Shown: positions 8,390-16,577, counted from the stretch's first letter. The stretch: 24,475 nt of DNA from JBOFSQ01 sp051651625 (GCA_051651625.1 JBOFSQ010000043.1:1-24475), one strand, 5' to 3'. Notes: generated by a model not told the origin, from the sequence alone. Made by a program: numbers and translations.

Positions 8390-8487
8390 ACGGACGAACA
8401 CGGACTGACACAGACCTACACGGACTTACACGGACGATGTCCATGAATGTCTGTGTTCGTCCGTGTAAGTCCGTGTGCCGTGTTTTT
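8390..8487. repeat. ACACGGACTTACACGGAC inverted repeat array
   Basis: The gap between pheT and the polyprenyl synthase gene is filled by degenerate ACACGGAC units on one side and GTCCGTGT units on the other. The best arms are a perfect 20-bp inverted repeat, 8418-8437 and 8457-8476. A T-run (8482-8487) follows it on the plus strand only, so it does not look like a terminator for the minus-strand genes. It is probably a dispersed intergenic element. Confidence 0.75.
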
Positions 8488-8491
8488 TCAT

Positions 8492-10888
8492 CTAGCCCCT
8501 CAAACTCAAGTTCCGTTCCTTCAAAAACGCCAAAAACGTTTGGTGGAAGTTTTCGATTTCGTCGCCGGTGAGGGTGTGGTCGGCGGCGGCGATGGCGAAG
8601 CGGAACGAGTAACTCGCCATACCGTCTTCGAGTCCCTTCCCTTGATAAACCGTCACAAACTCGCGGCTCACGAGGAGCGGGTGCGTAAACTCGTTCAAAA
8701 TCTTTTCGAGTGCGGCGTAGCCATCGGCGACCCGCCACAATATCGAAACGTCCTGCCAAGAACTGGGAAAATGCGGCGGTTCGGCAAACGTGCCGCGTGG
8801 GAAGAATGGACGATCAAAAATCTTCGCGTCTAGCTCAAACCAAATGACCGACCGACCACGCGAGACAACCGAAAGCATCTTCTCGTCGAGAGTTCCGAGG
8901 CTGCCGACCACTGCACCATCGAAAACGATCTCGCCCCAGTGAAACGGCGTCTGCCACGGTGAACGAGTCGCGTCTGATTCGCGGAAGTCGAATCGCGCAC
9001 CGAGCATCGTTGCAAGTTCTTGAATCGCTGTTTTTATCGACTGAAAGTGTTCTTGCGGAGAACCGTCCACCTGATAACTCACGCCCGCGACGCGCTGTTG
9101 CTCGTCACATTTTGTTCCACTTGGACAGAAAACGTGGCCATATTCGAGAAGACGAAATGCGTCGCGGTGCGGACGGTTTTTGTCAACGAGCGAGAGGAGC
9201 GTCGGCACGAGCGTCGTTCGCAGCCGCGACTCCCACGGCGTTGAAGGATTTTTGACAACCATTGTTTCACCCGCATCGAAGCCGAGTTTTTTCAGCCAGT
9301 TGTCGTTGAACCAACAATAACTGTGAACTTCGATAAATCTGTGTACGCCCGTGAAGAGACGCCGCGATTTGTGTTCCCACTTTATTGATTGTTCGATGTG
9401 GAGCGGTGAAAGCGGCATCTTCGGCATCACCGGCTCGATGTTGTCGTAACCGTAGACGCGAAGAACTTCTTCAACGATGTCAACGTCTATCGCAATATCT
9501 TTGACGCTGCGAAACGGCGGAACGATAACATCGAGCGAACCGTCTGCGTTTTTATTCTGCGAGAATCCGAGCGACGACAAAATTTCTTGGGCGCGCGCAT
9601 CGGAAAGTTCAATGCCCGACTTTTTCGCGAGCAGTCCGGGCGCGAGGTGAATCGTGCGCGGTGTCTCGCCAAGATTACCTGCGACGGTGAAACGACTCGT
9701 CACGCGAACGGGAATCGTCTCTCGCAAGAGATGCAGAATTCTTTCGGTGGCGACGCGGACGTTCACCGGCGGCTGGCTCTTTTCGTACCGCTGCGAGGCG
9801 TCGGTACGGAGGTCGAGCCGCGTCGAGGTGCGACGAATTCGCGCGGCGCGAAAGTTAGCCGACTCTAGCAGGATCGACTTTGTGTTGCCGGTAACTTCGG
9901 TCTCGCGTCCACCTTTGATTCCGGCGATGGCGACTGGTTTTAGTTTGCCGTTAACGCTGCCAAAAATGATGAGATCGTCTGCGACGAGTTCGCGTTCTTG
10001 GCCATCGAGCGTGACGAACTTTTCGCTCTGTCCCATTGCGGCGACGCGAATCGCACCAATTAACTGCGCGTCGAATGCGTGTGTTGGTTGACCGAGTTCG
10101 AGCGAAACGTAGTTCGTCACATCGACGCCGAGGTTGTACGCACGCTGGCCGAGTGTGTGGAGCCGCGCTTGCATCGTGATTGGCGATGGCGTTGTTATGT
10201 TTGCTTCAAACTCGATGCAGCCGTAACACGGGCAGCCGTCGGTGTCGGCGACTTCGAGCGGATATGCGGGGAGCGAGTCGTATTCGGCGACGCTGTGTCG
10301 CGGCAACGGTTTTAGCGGACGAGCGAAGACCGCCGCAAACTCGCGGGCAAAACCGTAGTGGCCCCAAAGATCGGGGCGGTGCGTGAGACTTTTGTTGTCG
10401 AACTCGATGAGCGTGTCGGTCGCGGGAATCAGCGACGCAAGCGGCGTACCCAACTTCGTTTCTGCGGGGAACTCCATAATTCCGTCGTGTGATGTGCCGA
10501 GTCCGAGTTCTGCCGCGCTGCACAAAACACCTTGACTTGTGCGGCCACTTAACGTCGTTTCGGTGATCAAAACGTCGCCCGCGAGTCGCGCACCGACTTT
10601 CGCAAACGCCGCAACCATTCCGGCCCGAACGTTCGGCGCGCCGCAAACGGTCGTGAACTTTTCTGCGCCGCCAACATCAACAGTGCAAAAATGTTGCCGC
10701 CGACCTTCGTCGCTAACTATCTGTTCTGCCGCAACAATTTTGCCGACAACAACGCCGTCAAGAAATCGCGTCACGACCTCAAACCCTTCGACTTCCGCCG
10801 TCGAGAGCGTCATACGCGAAACAATATCGTCTGTCGAAATTCCGGTGAGGTCAACGAAGTCTGAAATCCAGTTGAGTGATATGTACAT
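8492..10888 (-). CDS. pheT: Phenylalanine-tRNA ligase beta subunit
   Basis: The 798-residue protein has the complete bacterial PheT architecture. MYISLNWISDFVDL opens the protein, the EMAP/tRNA-binding OB domain spans about 40-150, B3/B4 (editing) about 205-375 with the signature LRTDASQRYEK, B5 about 405-480, the catalytic-like core about 495-695, and the C-terminal FDX-ACB anticodon-binding domain about 705-797 (FPSSWQDVSILW). Together with PheS it charges tRNA-Phe in an alpha2-beta2 complex. In many bacteria pheS is directly upstream, but here the upstream neighbour is a repeat-rich gap and then a cytochrome gene, so pheS must lie elsewhere. No Shine-Dalgarno is visible before the ATG; the start is set by the conserved N-terminus. 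Confidence 0.97.
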   Translation of the reverse strand: MYISLNWISDFVDLTGISTDDIVSRMTLSTAEVEGFEVVTRFLDGVVVGKIVAAEQIVSDEGRRQHFCTVDVGGAEKFTTVCGAPNVRAGMVAAFAKVGARLAGDVLITETTLSGRTSQGVLCSAAELGLGTSHDGIMEFPAETKLGTPLASLIPATDTLIEFDNKSLTHRPDLWGHYGFAREFAAVFARPLKPLPRHSVAEYDSLPAYPLEVADTDGCPCYGCIEFEANITTPSPITMQARLHTLGQRAYNLGVDVTNYVSLELGQPTHAFDAQLIGAIRVAAMGQSEKFVTLDGQERELVADDLIIFGSVNGKLKPVAIAGIKGGRETEVTGNTKSILLESANFRAARIRRTSTRLDLRTDASQRYEKSQPPVNVRVATERILHLLRETIPVRVTSRFTVAGNLGETPRTIHLAPGLLAKKSGIELSDARAQEILSSLGFSQNKNADGSLDVIVPPFRSVKDIAIDVDIVEEVLRVYGYDNIEPVMPKMPLSPLHIEQSIKWEHKSRRLFTGVHRFIEVHSYCWFNDNWLKKLGFDAGETMVVKNPSTPWESRLRTTLVPTLLSLVDKNRPHRDAFRLLEYGHVFCPSGTKCDEQQRVAGVSYQVDGSPQEHFQSIKTAIQELATMLGARFDFRESDATRSPWQTPFHWGEIVFDGAVVGSLGTLDEKMLSVVSRGRSVIWFELDAKIFDRPFFPRGTFAEPPHFPSSWQDVSILWRVADGYAALEKILNEFTHPLLVSREFVTVYQGKGLEDGMASYSFRFAIAAADHTLTGDEIENFHQTFLAFLKERNLSLRG

Positions 10889-10920
10889 CTGTTTGAGAGT
10901 TGGAATTGTGTTATTAGTAT

Positions 10921-11231
10921 GCGTTCACGGTTTGGTTTGCTATTTGTCGTGAACGCGGCGTGTTTTTGCCCCGACAGGGGCAGCGATTTCAATAACCGTA
11001 TGCAAGCGGTACTCCGCGCAGCTTACGGTAGCGACACCCCCAAAACATAGCGTCTGTAGGACGCGACTTTGAAACCGATTGATAGTCGCGTCCTACAGAC
11101 GCACCGGATTTTCGTTCGCGTCACCGGCGGTTGCGCTTGCCGCTATCGCGGCGGCACTTACCGCCGGTTATTGAGATACCGCCCCGTCGGGGCAAATACG
11201 GCAACGTCAATACGGAAAAACCCGTGAACGC
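10921..11231. repeat. Nested inverted-repeat element (MITE-like) between pheT and the cytochrome gene
   Basis: This gap of about 350 bases holds no gene that I can see. It is built of nested inverted repeats: 10-bp outer arms GCGTTCACGG (10921-10930) and CCGTGAACGC (11222-11231); imperfect arms of about 32 bp (10965-10997 and 11166-11196) that include the palindromes GCCCCGACAGGGGC and GCCCCGTCGGGGC and the segment GGTTATTGA; and a perfect 19-bp inner hairpin (11050-11068 and 11084-11102, containing GCGTCTGTAGGACGCGAC). No open frame within it looks coding. Confidence 0.75.
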
Positions 11232-11237
11232 TTACTG

Positions 11238-12560
11238 TTATTGCAACGAGTTGTTTGGCCAGTCGGGACGGATTGTGAGAAGGTAGTCGGCGAGCCACGC
11301 GGCTTCTTCGTCGGTACCGCACCACGGCGGCATTGCTACCATTGGTGCGTTGAGGTGTTTCACCTTGCGAATGATGTCGTCACGATCAAGCCCCGTCATT
11401 AGCGGGCCGACAGCGGTGAACCCGCTCTCCGCTGCGTGGCAGTTATTGCAGTGCGCCATGAAAACCATCTGCCCGCGCGTGACGGTGTCGCTAGCGTCGA
11501 GCATGGCGAGTTTCTTTCGCATCCACTCACTGCTCTCAAGGATGCCGTGTTGCCGGAGCGACGGAATTTGATGCGGAAAAATTTGGTTGCCGAGAACAAC
11601 TTTGTCAACGATGTACGGTTTTCTCGCCGCCTCGCGGACGAACTCACCGAGCGTTACACCCACGAACGAAATCAAAAGCACCGTCACCGCCAGCGACGTT
11701 GAGACTGTTCGCGGAGAACGCAAAATCGCAATCGACACGCCAATCAGCAGCACTGCAATCGCCGCCAAAAGCGACGTGAAGATCACCAAGACTGGTGCCT
11801 GCACCAAGAGCCGCAGCGTACTGGCCGGAAGATTTGTAAACCAACCGACAAGTCCGAGTCCCATCGTTATCGCACCGACGAGCATCGGCATCGACATCCG
11901 CCGAATGACGCGGGCCTTGAGGTCGGACTTGTGCGACAACACAAACGCGGCGTGCGTGAAAACGTAAGCCGACGCCAGCAGCAGCGATGCGCCGGTGCGG
12001 ATGAGCGTTTGCGGAAGCCACTGCACGTTTACGAACGCCGCCCAAAAGTTCCCGGTATCGCTCCAGTTTGCGACGAGGCCGTTTGCGTTGAGCATAAACG
12101 CCGTAATCCCCGTGATGAGGACGAGGCTGATCCACGCGGCGATGGCGTAAATCCACGCCATTGCGATGTGCGTCTTCGCTGGCAGCGAACGCCAACCGTA
12201 GTAGATGCAAAACGCCGAGACGACTTCAACGGTGAAGAACACCCACTCCATCGCCCAGCCGAAAACGAAAATCCGAATGAGCGACTGCGTTGCAAGCGGA
12301 CTGGTGAGACCAATCGTCCACCAAATCCCGACGCCGGTGATCGCACCGTAGGCGACCGTCAGCAGGACGAAAAACTTTGTGTGTCGGTACCAGTAGTCGC
12401 GGTAGTTTGCGTCGCCGGTGCGGAGTGCGAACTGGTTCTCAAGTGCGATGAGAATCCCGCCGCCAACGGCGTAGTGCGAGACGATCACATGCAAAACTGC
12501 AATGATCGCAATGAGCATCGGGGCTGTTAACTGCGGGACGTACCACCAAGGGTAAAGCAT
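11238..12560 (-). CDS. Cytochrome bd subunit I-like membrane protein with C-terminal cytochrome c domain
   Basis: The protein has 440 residues. About eight hydrophobic segments fill residues 12-305, followed by a soluble cytochrome c domain with CNNCH at 371-375 and a likely Met axial ligand in MVAMPPW (407-413). The membrane part resembles CydA: paired acidic residues E105 and E112 in MEWVFFTVEVVSA, and candidate haem ligands H24 or H29 and H203. The quinol-loop motif GRQPW is absent and the Q-loop is missing, so electrons may come from cytochrome c or through the fused domain. The bd superfamily contains members with a CxxCH tail of this kind, known for not being ordinary quinol oxidases. 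No cydB is next to it. GGAG stands 6-7 bases before the ATG. The reaction (O2 or another acceptor) cannot be told from sequence. Confidence 0.85.
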   Translation of the reverse strand: MLYPWWYVPQLTAPMLIAIIAVLHVIVSHYAVGGGILIALENQFALRTGDANYRDYWYRHTKFFVLLTVAYGAITGVGIWWTIGLTSPLATQSLIRIFVFGWAMEWVFFTVEVVSAFCIYYGWRSLPAKTHIAMAWIYAIAAWISLVLITGITAFMLNANGLVANWSDTGNFWAAFVNVQWLPQTLIRTGASLLLASAYVFTHAAFVLSHKSDLKARVIRRMSMPMLVGAITMGLGLVGWFTNLPASTLRLLVQAPVLVIFTSLLAAIAVLLIGVSIAILRSPRTVSTSLAVTVLLISFVGVTLGEFVREAARKPYIVDKVVLGNQIFPHQIPSLRQHGILESSEWMRKKLAMLDASDTVTRGQMVFMAHCNNCHAAESGFTAVGPLMTGLDRDDIIRKVKHLNAPMVAMPPWCGTDEEAAWLADYLLTIRPDWPNNSLQ

Positions 12561-12588
12561 GGGAAACTCCGTGGGAATGTGGGTTGGT

Positions 12589-12873
12589 TTACGCCGTTCG
12601 GCGTGACGTTTGGTTTTGTGTGACTGCTACTGCGAGTTCGTAGAGCGTGTCGGGACAGAAACTTTGGCCGTGCGGCCATTCAACCGTTCCGCCGATAACG
12701 AACGCCGACTTAAAATATGCCTCGTCGCGTAGCTCCTCGAAAAACGACGATGCTCCCAAATACGAAGACGCATCGAATACCCGAATTTCTCCGTTTTGAA
12801 ACATCATCGTGAGCGTGTAGTTATCGTTTGCTGATACCTGCGTTACGCGCGGATTAATTGGTAGGGACTTCAT
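12589..12873 (-). CDS. DUF2442 domain protein
   Basis: The 94-residue protein matches the DUF2442 pattern: MKSLPINPRV, a strand reading YTLTMMFQNGEIRVFDAS, and the C-terminal VEWPHGQSFCPDTLYELA (WP-G, then P-D-LYE). The gene begins only 4 bases after the stop of the DUF4160 gene, so the two are clearly translated from one message. DUF4160-DUF2442 pairs are widespread and mobile, and have been suggested to be toxin-antitoxin-like, but the biochemical role is not established. It also precedes the cytochrome gene by 28 bases on the same strand. A broken paralogous 5' end of this gene lies upstream at 13767-13826. Confidence 0.85.
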   Translation of the reverse strand: MKSLPINPRVTQVSANDNYTLTMMFQNGEIRVFDASSYLGASSFFEELRDEAYFKSAFVIGGTVEWPHGQSFCPDTLYELAVAVTQNQTSRRTA

Positions 12874-12877
12874 CGTG

Positions 12878-13147
12878 CTACTTGAGTGGTGGGATGTTGA
12901 AAAGCGGCAATCCGTTTATGGCCAAACTCCACTCCTTGGCCAATTCCTCTCGGTGAATTTCGTACCACGCCAAGACGAGCCGCATCTGGCGTCGCGGCAA
13001 CCCTCCTGCCAACAGTTTTCCCGTGGCGATAGAGAACGAAGCGTGGTGTTTTTGGTACTGCACATGGAAATGGGACGCGTTGTGCGGTCCATAATCGTGG
13101 TGGTTCATCGTGACTCGAATGCCGTAAAACGAAGAAATTTCTGGCAT
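12878..13147 (-). CDS. DUF4160 domain protein
   Basis: The 89-residue protein starts MPEISSFYGIRVTMNHHDYG, contains the histidine cluster ASHFHVQY, then LPRRQMRLVLAWYEIHREEL and W before the C-terminus, all typical of DUF4160. The usual DHxPPHFH is here DYGPHNASHFH, so the proline-proline pair is replaced by Ala-Ser but the HFH is kept. It forms a two-gene operon with the DUF2442 gene that follows. Function is unknown in the family; a toxin-like or nucleic-acid-related role has been proposed on context only. An alternative longer frame on the same strand (to 13169) is out of frame with the family motif and was rejected. Confidence 0.85.
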   Translation of the reverse strand: MPEISSFYGIRVTMNHHDYGPHNASHFHVQYQKHHASFSIATGKLLAGGLPRRQMRLVLAWYEIHREELAKEWSLAINGLPLFNIPPLK

Positions 13148-13208
13148 GGTTTAGGGTGCCCATATTCACGACGCTGGAATCATTGATGCCCCGCGGGCAA
13201 ATCTGATT

Positions 13209-13766
13209 CTATTGTGGCCGCCGTTCTCGTTTTTGCAATTCGTGGAGTGTTGCATTGAAGCGAGTTGCGCGATCTTGCGGAGTGAACACCCCGCGCGGAA
13301 ATCGCAGTTCGTTTCCCGCCCCTTCCAGCAAATCAATGAGATGGTCTGCGGCATTCATCAAGGCATCACGTTCGTTCCCTTGAATCAACACGCCGTCTGT
13401 AATCGTGATTTTATACCAGTTCGGGTCTCTCTTTTCGGTTTTTTTGATGAGACCGAACGCTACAGAAGTCTTTGCAACCTTGGCAGGAAACATCCCGATT
13501 TGCCGTGGAATCGGCTTTGTCACATATCCTCCTAACGCGGAAAAAGAACAGTTACTCCGCCACCAAACTTTTCCAGTTCGATCATTCATGCAGTGGACAA
13601 TTTCGTCGAGAGGTTCGCAAAAGGCGGCAGCTTTTTCGCCTCGAAGAGTCGTTTCAATATCCCGAACGTAAAGATACTTATCGCCGTCTTCCGTTGCGGT
13701 AGCTACAGCACAGCACGCCACAATAAGGCAAAGGCTGACAAGCACAGCAACAGCATTTCGTCGCAT
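13209..13766 (-). CDS. Small secreted or lipoprotein-like hypothetical protein
   Basis: The 185-residue protein from the ATG at 13766 opens with a typical signal sequence (MRRNAVAVLVSLCLIVACC); IVAC can be read as a lipobox, with alternatives for signal peptidase I at ATA. The mature part (YLYVRDIETTLRGEKAAAF, CMNDRTGKVWWRSNC, QIGMFPAKVAKTSVAFG) has two cysteine pairs but no domain I recognise. The frame continues upstream to 13856 through a broken DUF2442 start, with ATGs at 13826 and 13856; I prefer 13766 because only that start places the signal peptide at the N-terminus. It lies between the VapBC pair and the DUF4160 gene in the same direction. No function is assigned. Confidence 0.6.
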   Translation of the reverse strand: MRRNAVAVLVSLCLIVACCAVATATEDGDKYLYVRDIETTLRGEKAAAFCEPLDEIVHCMNDRTGKVWWRSNCSFSALGGYVTKPIPRQIGMFPAKVAKTSVAFGLIKKTEKRDPNWYKITITDGVLIQGNERDALMNAADHLIDLLEGAGNELRFPRGVFTPQDRATRFNATLHELQKRERRPQ

Positions 13767-13826
13767 GCGACAATCGTCACTCGCAACGAGCTGTTTTACT
13801 CGCGGATTGATTGGTAAGGATTTCAT
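13767..13826 (-). pseudogene. Remnant of a DUF2442 5' end
   Basis: Twenty codons read MKSLPINPRVKQLVASDD, which aligns with the intact DUF2442 start MKSLPINPRVTQVSANDN at 12873, and the DNA of the first ten codons is also closely alike. After that the frame runs straight into the signal peptide of the small secreted protein. It looks like a truncated duplicate joined in frame to another gene. Confidence 0.6.
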
Positions 13827-13949
13827 TGGATGCCTTAATCGTAGTGTCCGAGACACGATGATGTGTCAACTTCTTTGCGGTTTTCGTGTGCGGTGAGCGA
13901 ATGCAACTTCGCCTCCAACGATTTCGGAACCGCTCCCACCTTCCTTGGA

Positions 13950-14369
13950 TCATTCGAGCATTTCCAAGAAAGCCTTGGGAGCGTAGACGCCAAGTCCAGA
14001 GTTTTTGAAGTCACGCAAATTGGGAGTGACGATTGTTGTGATACGGGAAAGCCGCGCCGCGGTCGCTTGAACAGCGTCTTCAAAATCTGATAAACCTAAC
14101 CCATACGCCATCTTCAACACATCGAAGTCAACAGGTACAATTTCAAAAGTTTCAAGGATGATGGCGATCATCTTGTCCGCCACCTCACGCCCTCGTTGTT
14201 TGCGTGCAATGTAAAACATGTCCGTCACCGCTGATGCCGACACACAACACGCAATCTCTTGACGCTCACACTTCTCCAACAACAATCTGGCGTCTGCGCC
14301 AAACTCTGGCGAGTCCAAAAACACGTCCAGCACAACGCAAGTGTCGAGTAGTATTCTGTCAGACACCAC
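13950..14369 (-). CDS. PIN-domain toxin (VapC-like)
   Basis: The 139-residue protein has the PIN ribonuclease layout: D9 in ILLDTCVVLDVFLD, an acidic residue in the middle (D50, SAVTDMFYIA), the pair D95/D98 in LSDFEDAVQATAA, and the C-terminal IVTPNLRDF with D120. These acidic residues bind the metal ions for RNA cleavage. The start overlaps the end of the antitoxin gene by 11 bases, the usual order and coupling of VapBC-type modules. It would act in the cytoplasm by cutting RNA when the antitoxin is degraded; the target is unknown. The protein is full length and all key acidic residues are present, so it is likely active. Confidence 0.88.
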   Translation of the reverse strand: MVSDRILLDTCVVLDVFLDSPEFGADARLLLEKCERQEIACCVSASAVTDMFYIARKQRGREVADKMIAIILETFEIVPVDFDVLKMAYGLGLSDFEDAVQATAARLSRITTIVTPNLRDFKNSGLGVYAPKAFLEMLE

Positions 14370-14610
14370 TTAACTCCTCTTGGCTTGTTTCTTGCGAAGA
14401 ACTTCGATTGTACCTTTCCAAAATTCTCTCCGCCCGCGCATGCTCGATCTCTTCATCGGTCATGGCGGGCATTTTCAATTCTTTGCAAACGCGGATGAAT
14501 CGTGCCATCTTCCCTTCACGATGAACTACAATGCGTGAACCGCGCAGCTCCGCCGGAAGCGTAACAACACCGTCTTCGGGAACCGTGATTTCAAGTGGAA
14601 TCGCAGTCAT
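14359..14610 (-). CDS. Antitoxin of the PIN-domain toxin, probable AbrB-like N-terminus
   Basis: The 83-residue protein begins LEITVPEDGVVTLPAEL with a Gly-x-x-x-Leu-Pro pattern of the swapped-hairpin AbrB/MazE DNA-binding fold, followed by a charged helical tail (MTDEEIEHARAERILERYNR) that would embrace the toxin. A good ribosome binding site, GAGGTG, stands about 5 bases before the ATG. The stop overlaps the toxin start. The gene begins 23 bases after the HydB-like gene stop on the same strand, so it may also be reached by read-through from that gene. Such antitoxins normally repress their own operon; no operator was identified. Family assignment rests on the short N-terminal motif and on position. 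Confidence 0.75.
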   Translation of the reverse strand: MTAIPLEITVPEDGVVTLPAELRGSRIVVHREGKMARFIRVCKELKMPAMTDEEIEHARAERILERYNRSSSQETSQEELSGV

Positions 14611-14633
14611 AAATCACCTCTACTCTTTCACAA

Positions 14634-16577
14634 TCACACCTTCACAATCGCGCTGAATCGGCAGGCGTCCATACACGCGCCGCAGCCGATACATTTTTCG
14701 GTGTTGATGACGTGGAGTTCTTTGACCTTGCCGTCGATTGCCGACACGGGGCACTTCTTCGCACAGAGCGTACACCCCGTACAAGACGGCGTGATCTGGA
14801 ACGTCACCAGTTCCGCGCACGCCTTCGCCGGACAACACCGGTCATAGACGTGCGCTTCGTACTCGTGACGGAACCAGCGAAGCGTCGAGAGTACCGGATT
14901 CGGTGCGGTTTGACCGAGTCCGCAAAGGCTCGTGTCGCGGATCGTCTCGGCAAGTTTTTCAAGTGCGATGACGCTCTGGAACCGTTCGAGCGTTTGCTTC
15001 TCGGTCTCGTGACGGTGGTGTCGCGTGATGCGGTTGAGCGTTTCGAGCATTCGTCGCGTCCCTTCGCGGCACGGAATACACTTGCCGCAACTCTCGCGCT
15101 GAATAAAGTCCATAAAAAACTTGGCGACATCGACCATACAGTTGTCGGTGTCCATCACGACGAGGCCGCCGCTCCCCATCATCGCGCCGACAGTTTTGAG
15201 CGACTCATAATCAATGAGAATATCGAGGTGCGATTCGGGGATACATCCGCCGCTCGGCCCGCCAATTTGAACCGCTTTGTAACCTTTCCCGTTCGCAATT
15301 CCGCCGCCGATGGCGAAGATAACGTCACGAAGCGACGTTCCCATCGCAACTTCAACGAGTCCGGTGCGTGCGACTTTGCCGGAGAGCGCGAATACTTTCG
15401 TTCCTTTGCTGCCGTCCGTTCCAACAGCGGCGAACCACGCGAAACCTTGTCGCAGAATCTCTGGAACGTTTGCGAGCGTCTCGACGTTGTTGATAATTGT
15501 CGGGTGCCCAAAAAGTCCGCTGACTGCGGGGAACGGTGGACGCGGACGCGGCATTCCGCGTTTACCTTCGATGCTGTGAATGAGTGCGGTCTCTTCGCCG
15601 CAAACGAACGCACCGGCCCCCATTTTGATAATCATCTTGAGACTGAAGTCGGTGCCGAGGATTTTGTCGCCGAGTAGGTTGTTGGCTTCGGCCTCGGCGA
15701 TTGCTTGTTTGAGCCGCGCGATGGCGAGCGGATATTCGGCGCGGATATAAATGTACGCCTTGTTTGCACCAATTGCGTAGGCCGCAATCGCCATTCCTTC
15801 GAGGAGGCGGTGCGGGTCGCCTTCGATGACGGCGCGGTCCATAAACGCACCCGGATCACCTTCGTCGGCGTTGCAGACAAGATATTTTTGCGGGTCGCTC
15901 TGGGCGAATGCGAACTTCCATTTTTTGCCGGTCGGGAATCCGCCGCCGCCGCGTCCGCGAAGGCCGGACTGATCGACTTCATTGCAAACTTGTTCTTGCG
16001 TCATCGACGACAAAACTTTTTGCAACGCCTGATAACCGCCGTGCGCGACGTATTCGTCGAGACGCCCCGGATCGATCACGCCGCAATTTTTGAGAACCCA
16101 TCGCGTTTGCGGCCCGAAGAACGGGTGTTCGTCTTTGAAGACGACGCCGTCCCAAGGCGTGAGTCCTTCGGCACGAAATTGGCCGAGGATCCCCCGCTGT
16201 GGAAGTTCGCCGCGAAACACGGTGTCGAGAAGGTCGCCGACTTTGTCTTGAGTTACGTTTTGACACATCAGCCGGCATTTTCCGGGAAGCTGAATGTCAA
16301 CGAGCGGTTCAACCGCACACAAACCGATGCAGCCGACCTCGACGACATCGGCGTCGATTTGGTGTTTTGCGAGATAGTCTTTGATCGCTTTGAGCGTGAA
16401 CGCCGCACCCGCACCGAGTCCGCAAGTGCCGGTACCGATGTAGATTACTGGCTTCGCAACGCTCGACCGCTTGAGTTCTGCAACGAGTGCGAGTCGTTTT
16501 GCATCGCTGGGGTCTTGTCCGCGAATGTTCCACTGGAGAAACGAAGGATCGACGGTGGTGTTTGGAGTGGTGGTCAT
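14634..16577 (-). CDS. HydB/NuoF-like NADH-oxidising iron-sulfur flavoprotein
   Basis: The 647-residue protein has a thioredoxin-like [2Fe-2S] domain (about 40-120; C52, then GCIGLC at 82-87), an FMN/NAD-binding NuoF core (GRGGGGFPTGKKW at 208-220, NADEGDPGAF at 236-245), the N3-type cluster ligands CGKCIPC (497-503) and C552, and two C-terminal [4Fe-4S] ferredoxin motifs (CTGCTLCAKKC from 599 and CIGCGACMDAC from 629). This order is that of the beta subunit of bifurcating or NAD-dependent [FeFe]-hydrogenases and related NADH:ferredoxin enzymes, not of complex I NuoF. The HydA and HydC partners are not in the window. The first in-frame ATG at 16682 reads through non-conserved sequence; the ATG at 16577 suits the family. 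Electron acceptor is therefore uncertain. Confidence 0.92.
   Translation of the reverse strand: MTTTPNTTVDPSFLQWNIRGQDPSDAKRLALVAELKRSSVAKPVIYIGTGTCGLGAGAAFTLKAIKDYLAKHQIDADVVEVGCIGLCAVEPLVDIQLPGKCRLMCQNVTQDKVGDLLDTVFRGELPQRGILGQFRAEGLTPWDGVVFKDEHPFFGPQTRWVLKNCGVIDPGRLDEYVAHGGYQALQKVLSSMTQEQVCNEVDQSGLRGRGGGGFPTGKKWKFAFAQSDPQKYLVCNADEGDPGAFMDRAVIEGDPHRLLEGMAIAAYAIGANKAYIYIRAEYPLAIARLKQAIAEAEANNLLGDKILGTDFSLKMIIKMGAGAFVCGEETALIHSIEGKRGMPRPRPPFPAVSGLFGHPTIINNVETLANVPEILRQGFAWFAAVGTDGSKGTKVFALSGKVARTGLVEVAMGTSLRDVIFAIGGGIANGKGYKAVQIGGPSGGCIPESHLDILIDYESLKTVGAMMGSGGLVVMDTDNCMVDVAKFFMDFIQRESCGKCIPCREGTRRMLETLNRITRHHRHETEKQTLERFQSVIALEKLAETIRDTSLCGLGQTAPNPVLSTLRWFRHEYEAHVYDRCCPAKACAELVTFQITPSCTGCTLCAKKCPVSAIDGKVKELHVINTEKCIGCGACMDACRFSAIVKV

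Noticed and set aside
14634..16577. Complex I subunit NuoF
   Set aside because: The N-terminal thioredoxin-like and C-terminal double ferredoxin domains are those of HydB-type subunits, and no other nuo gene is present.
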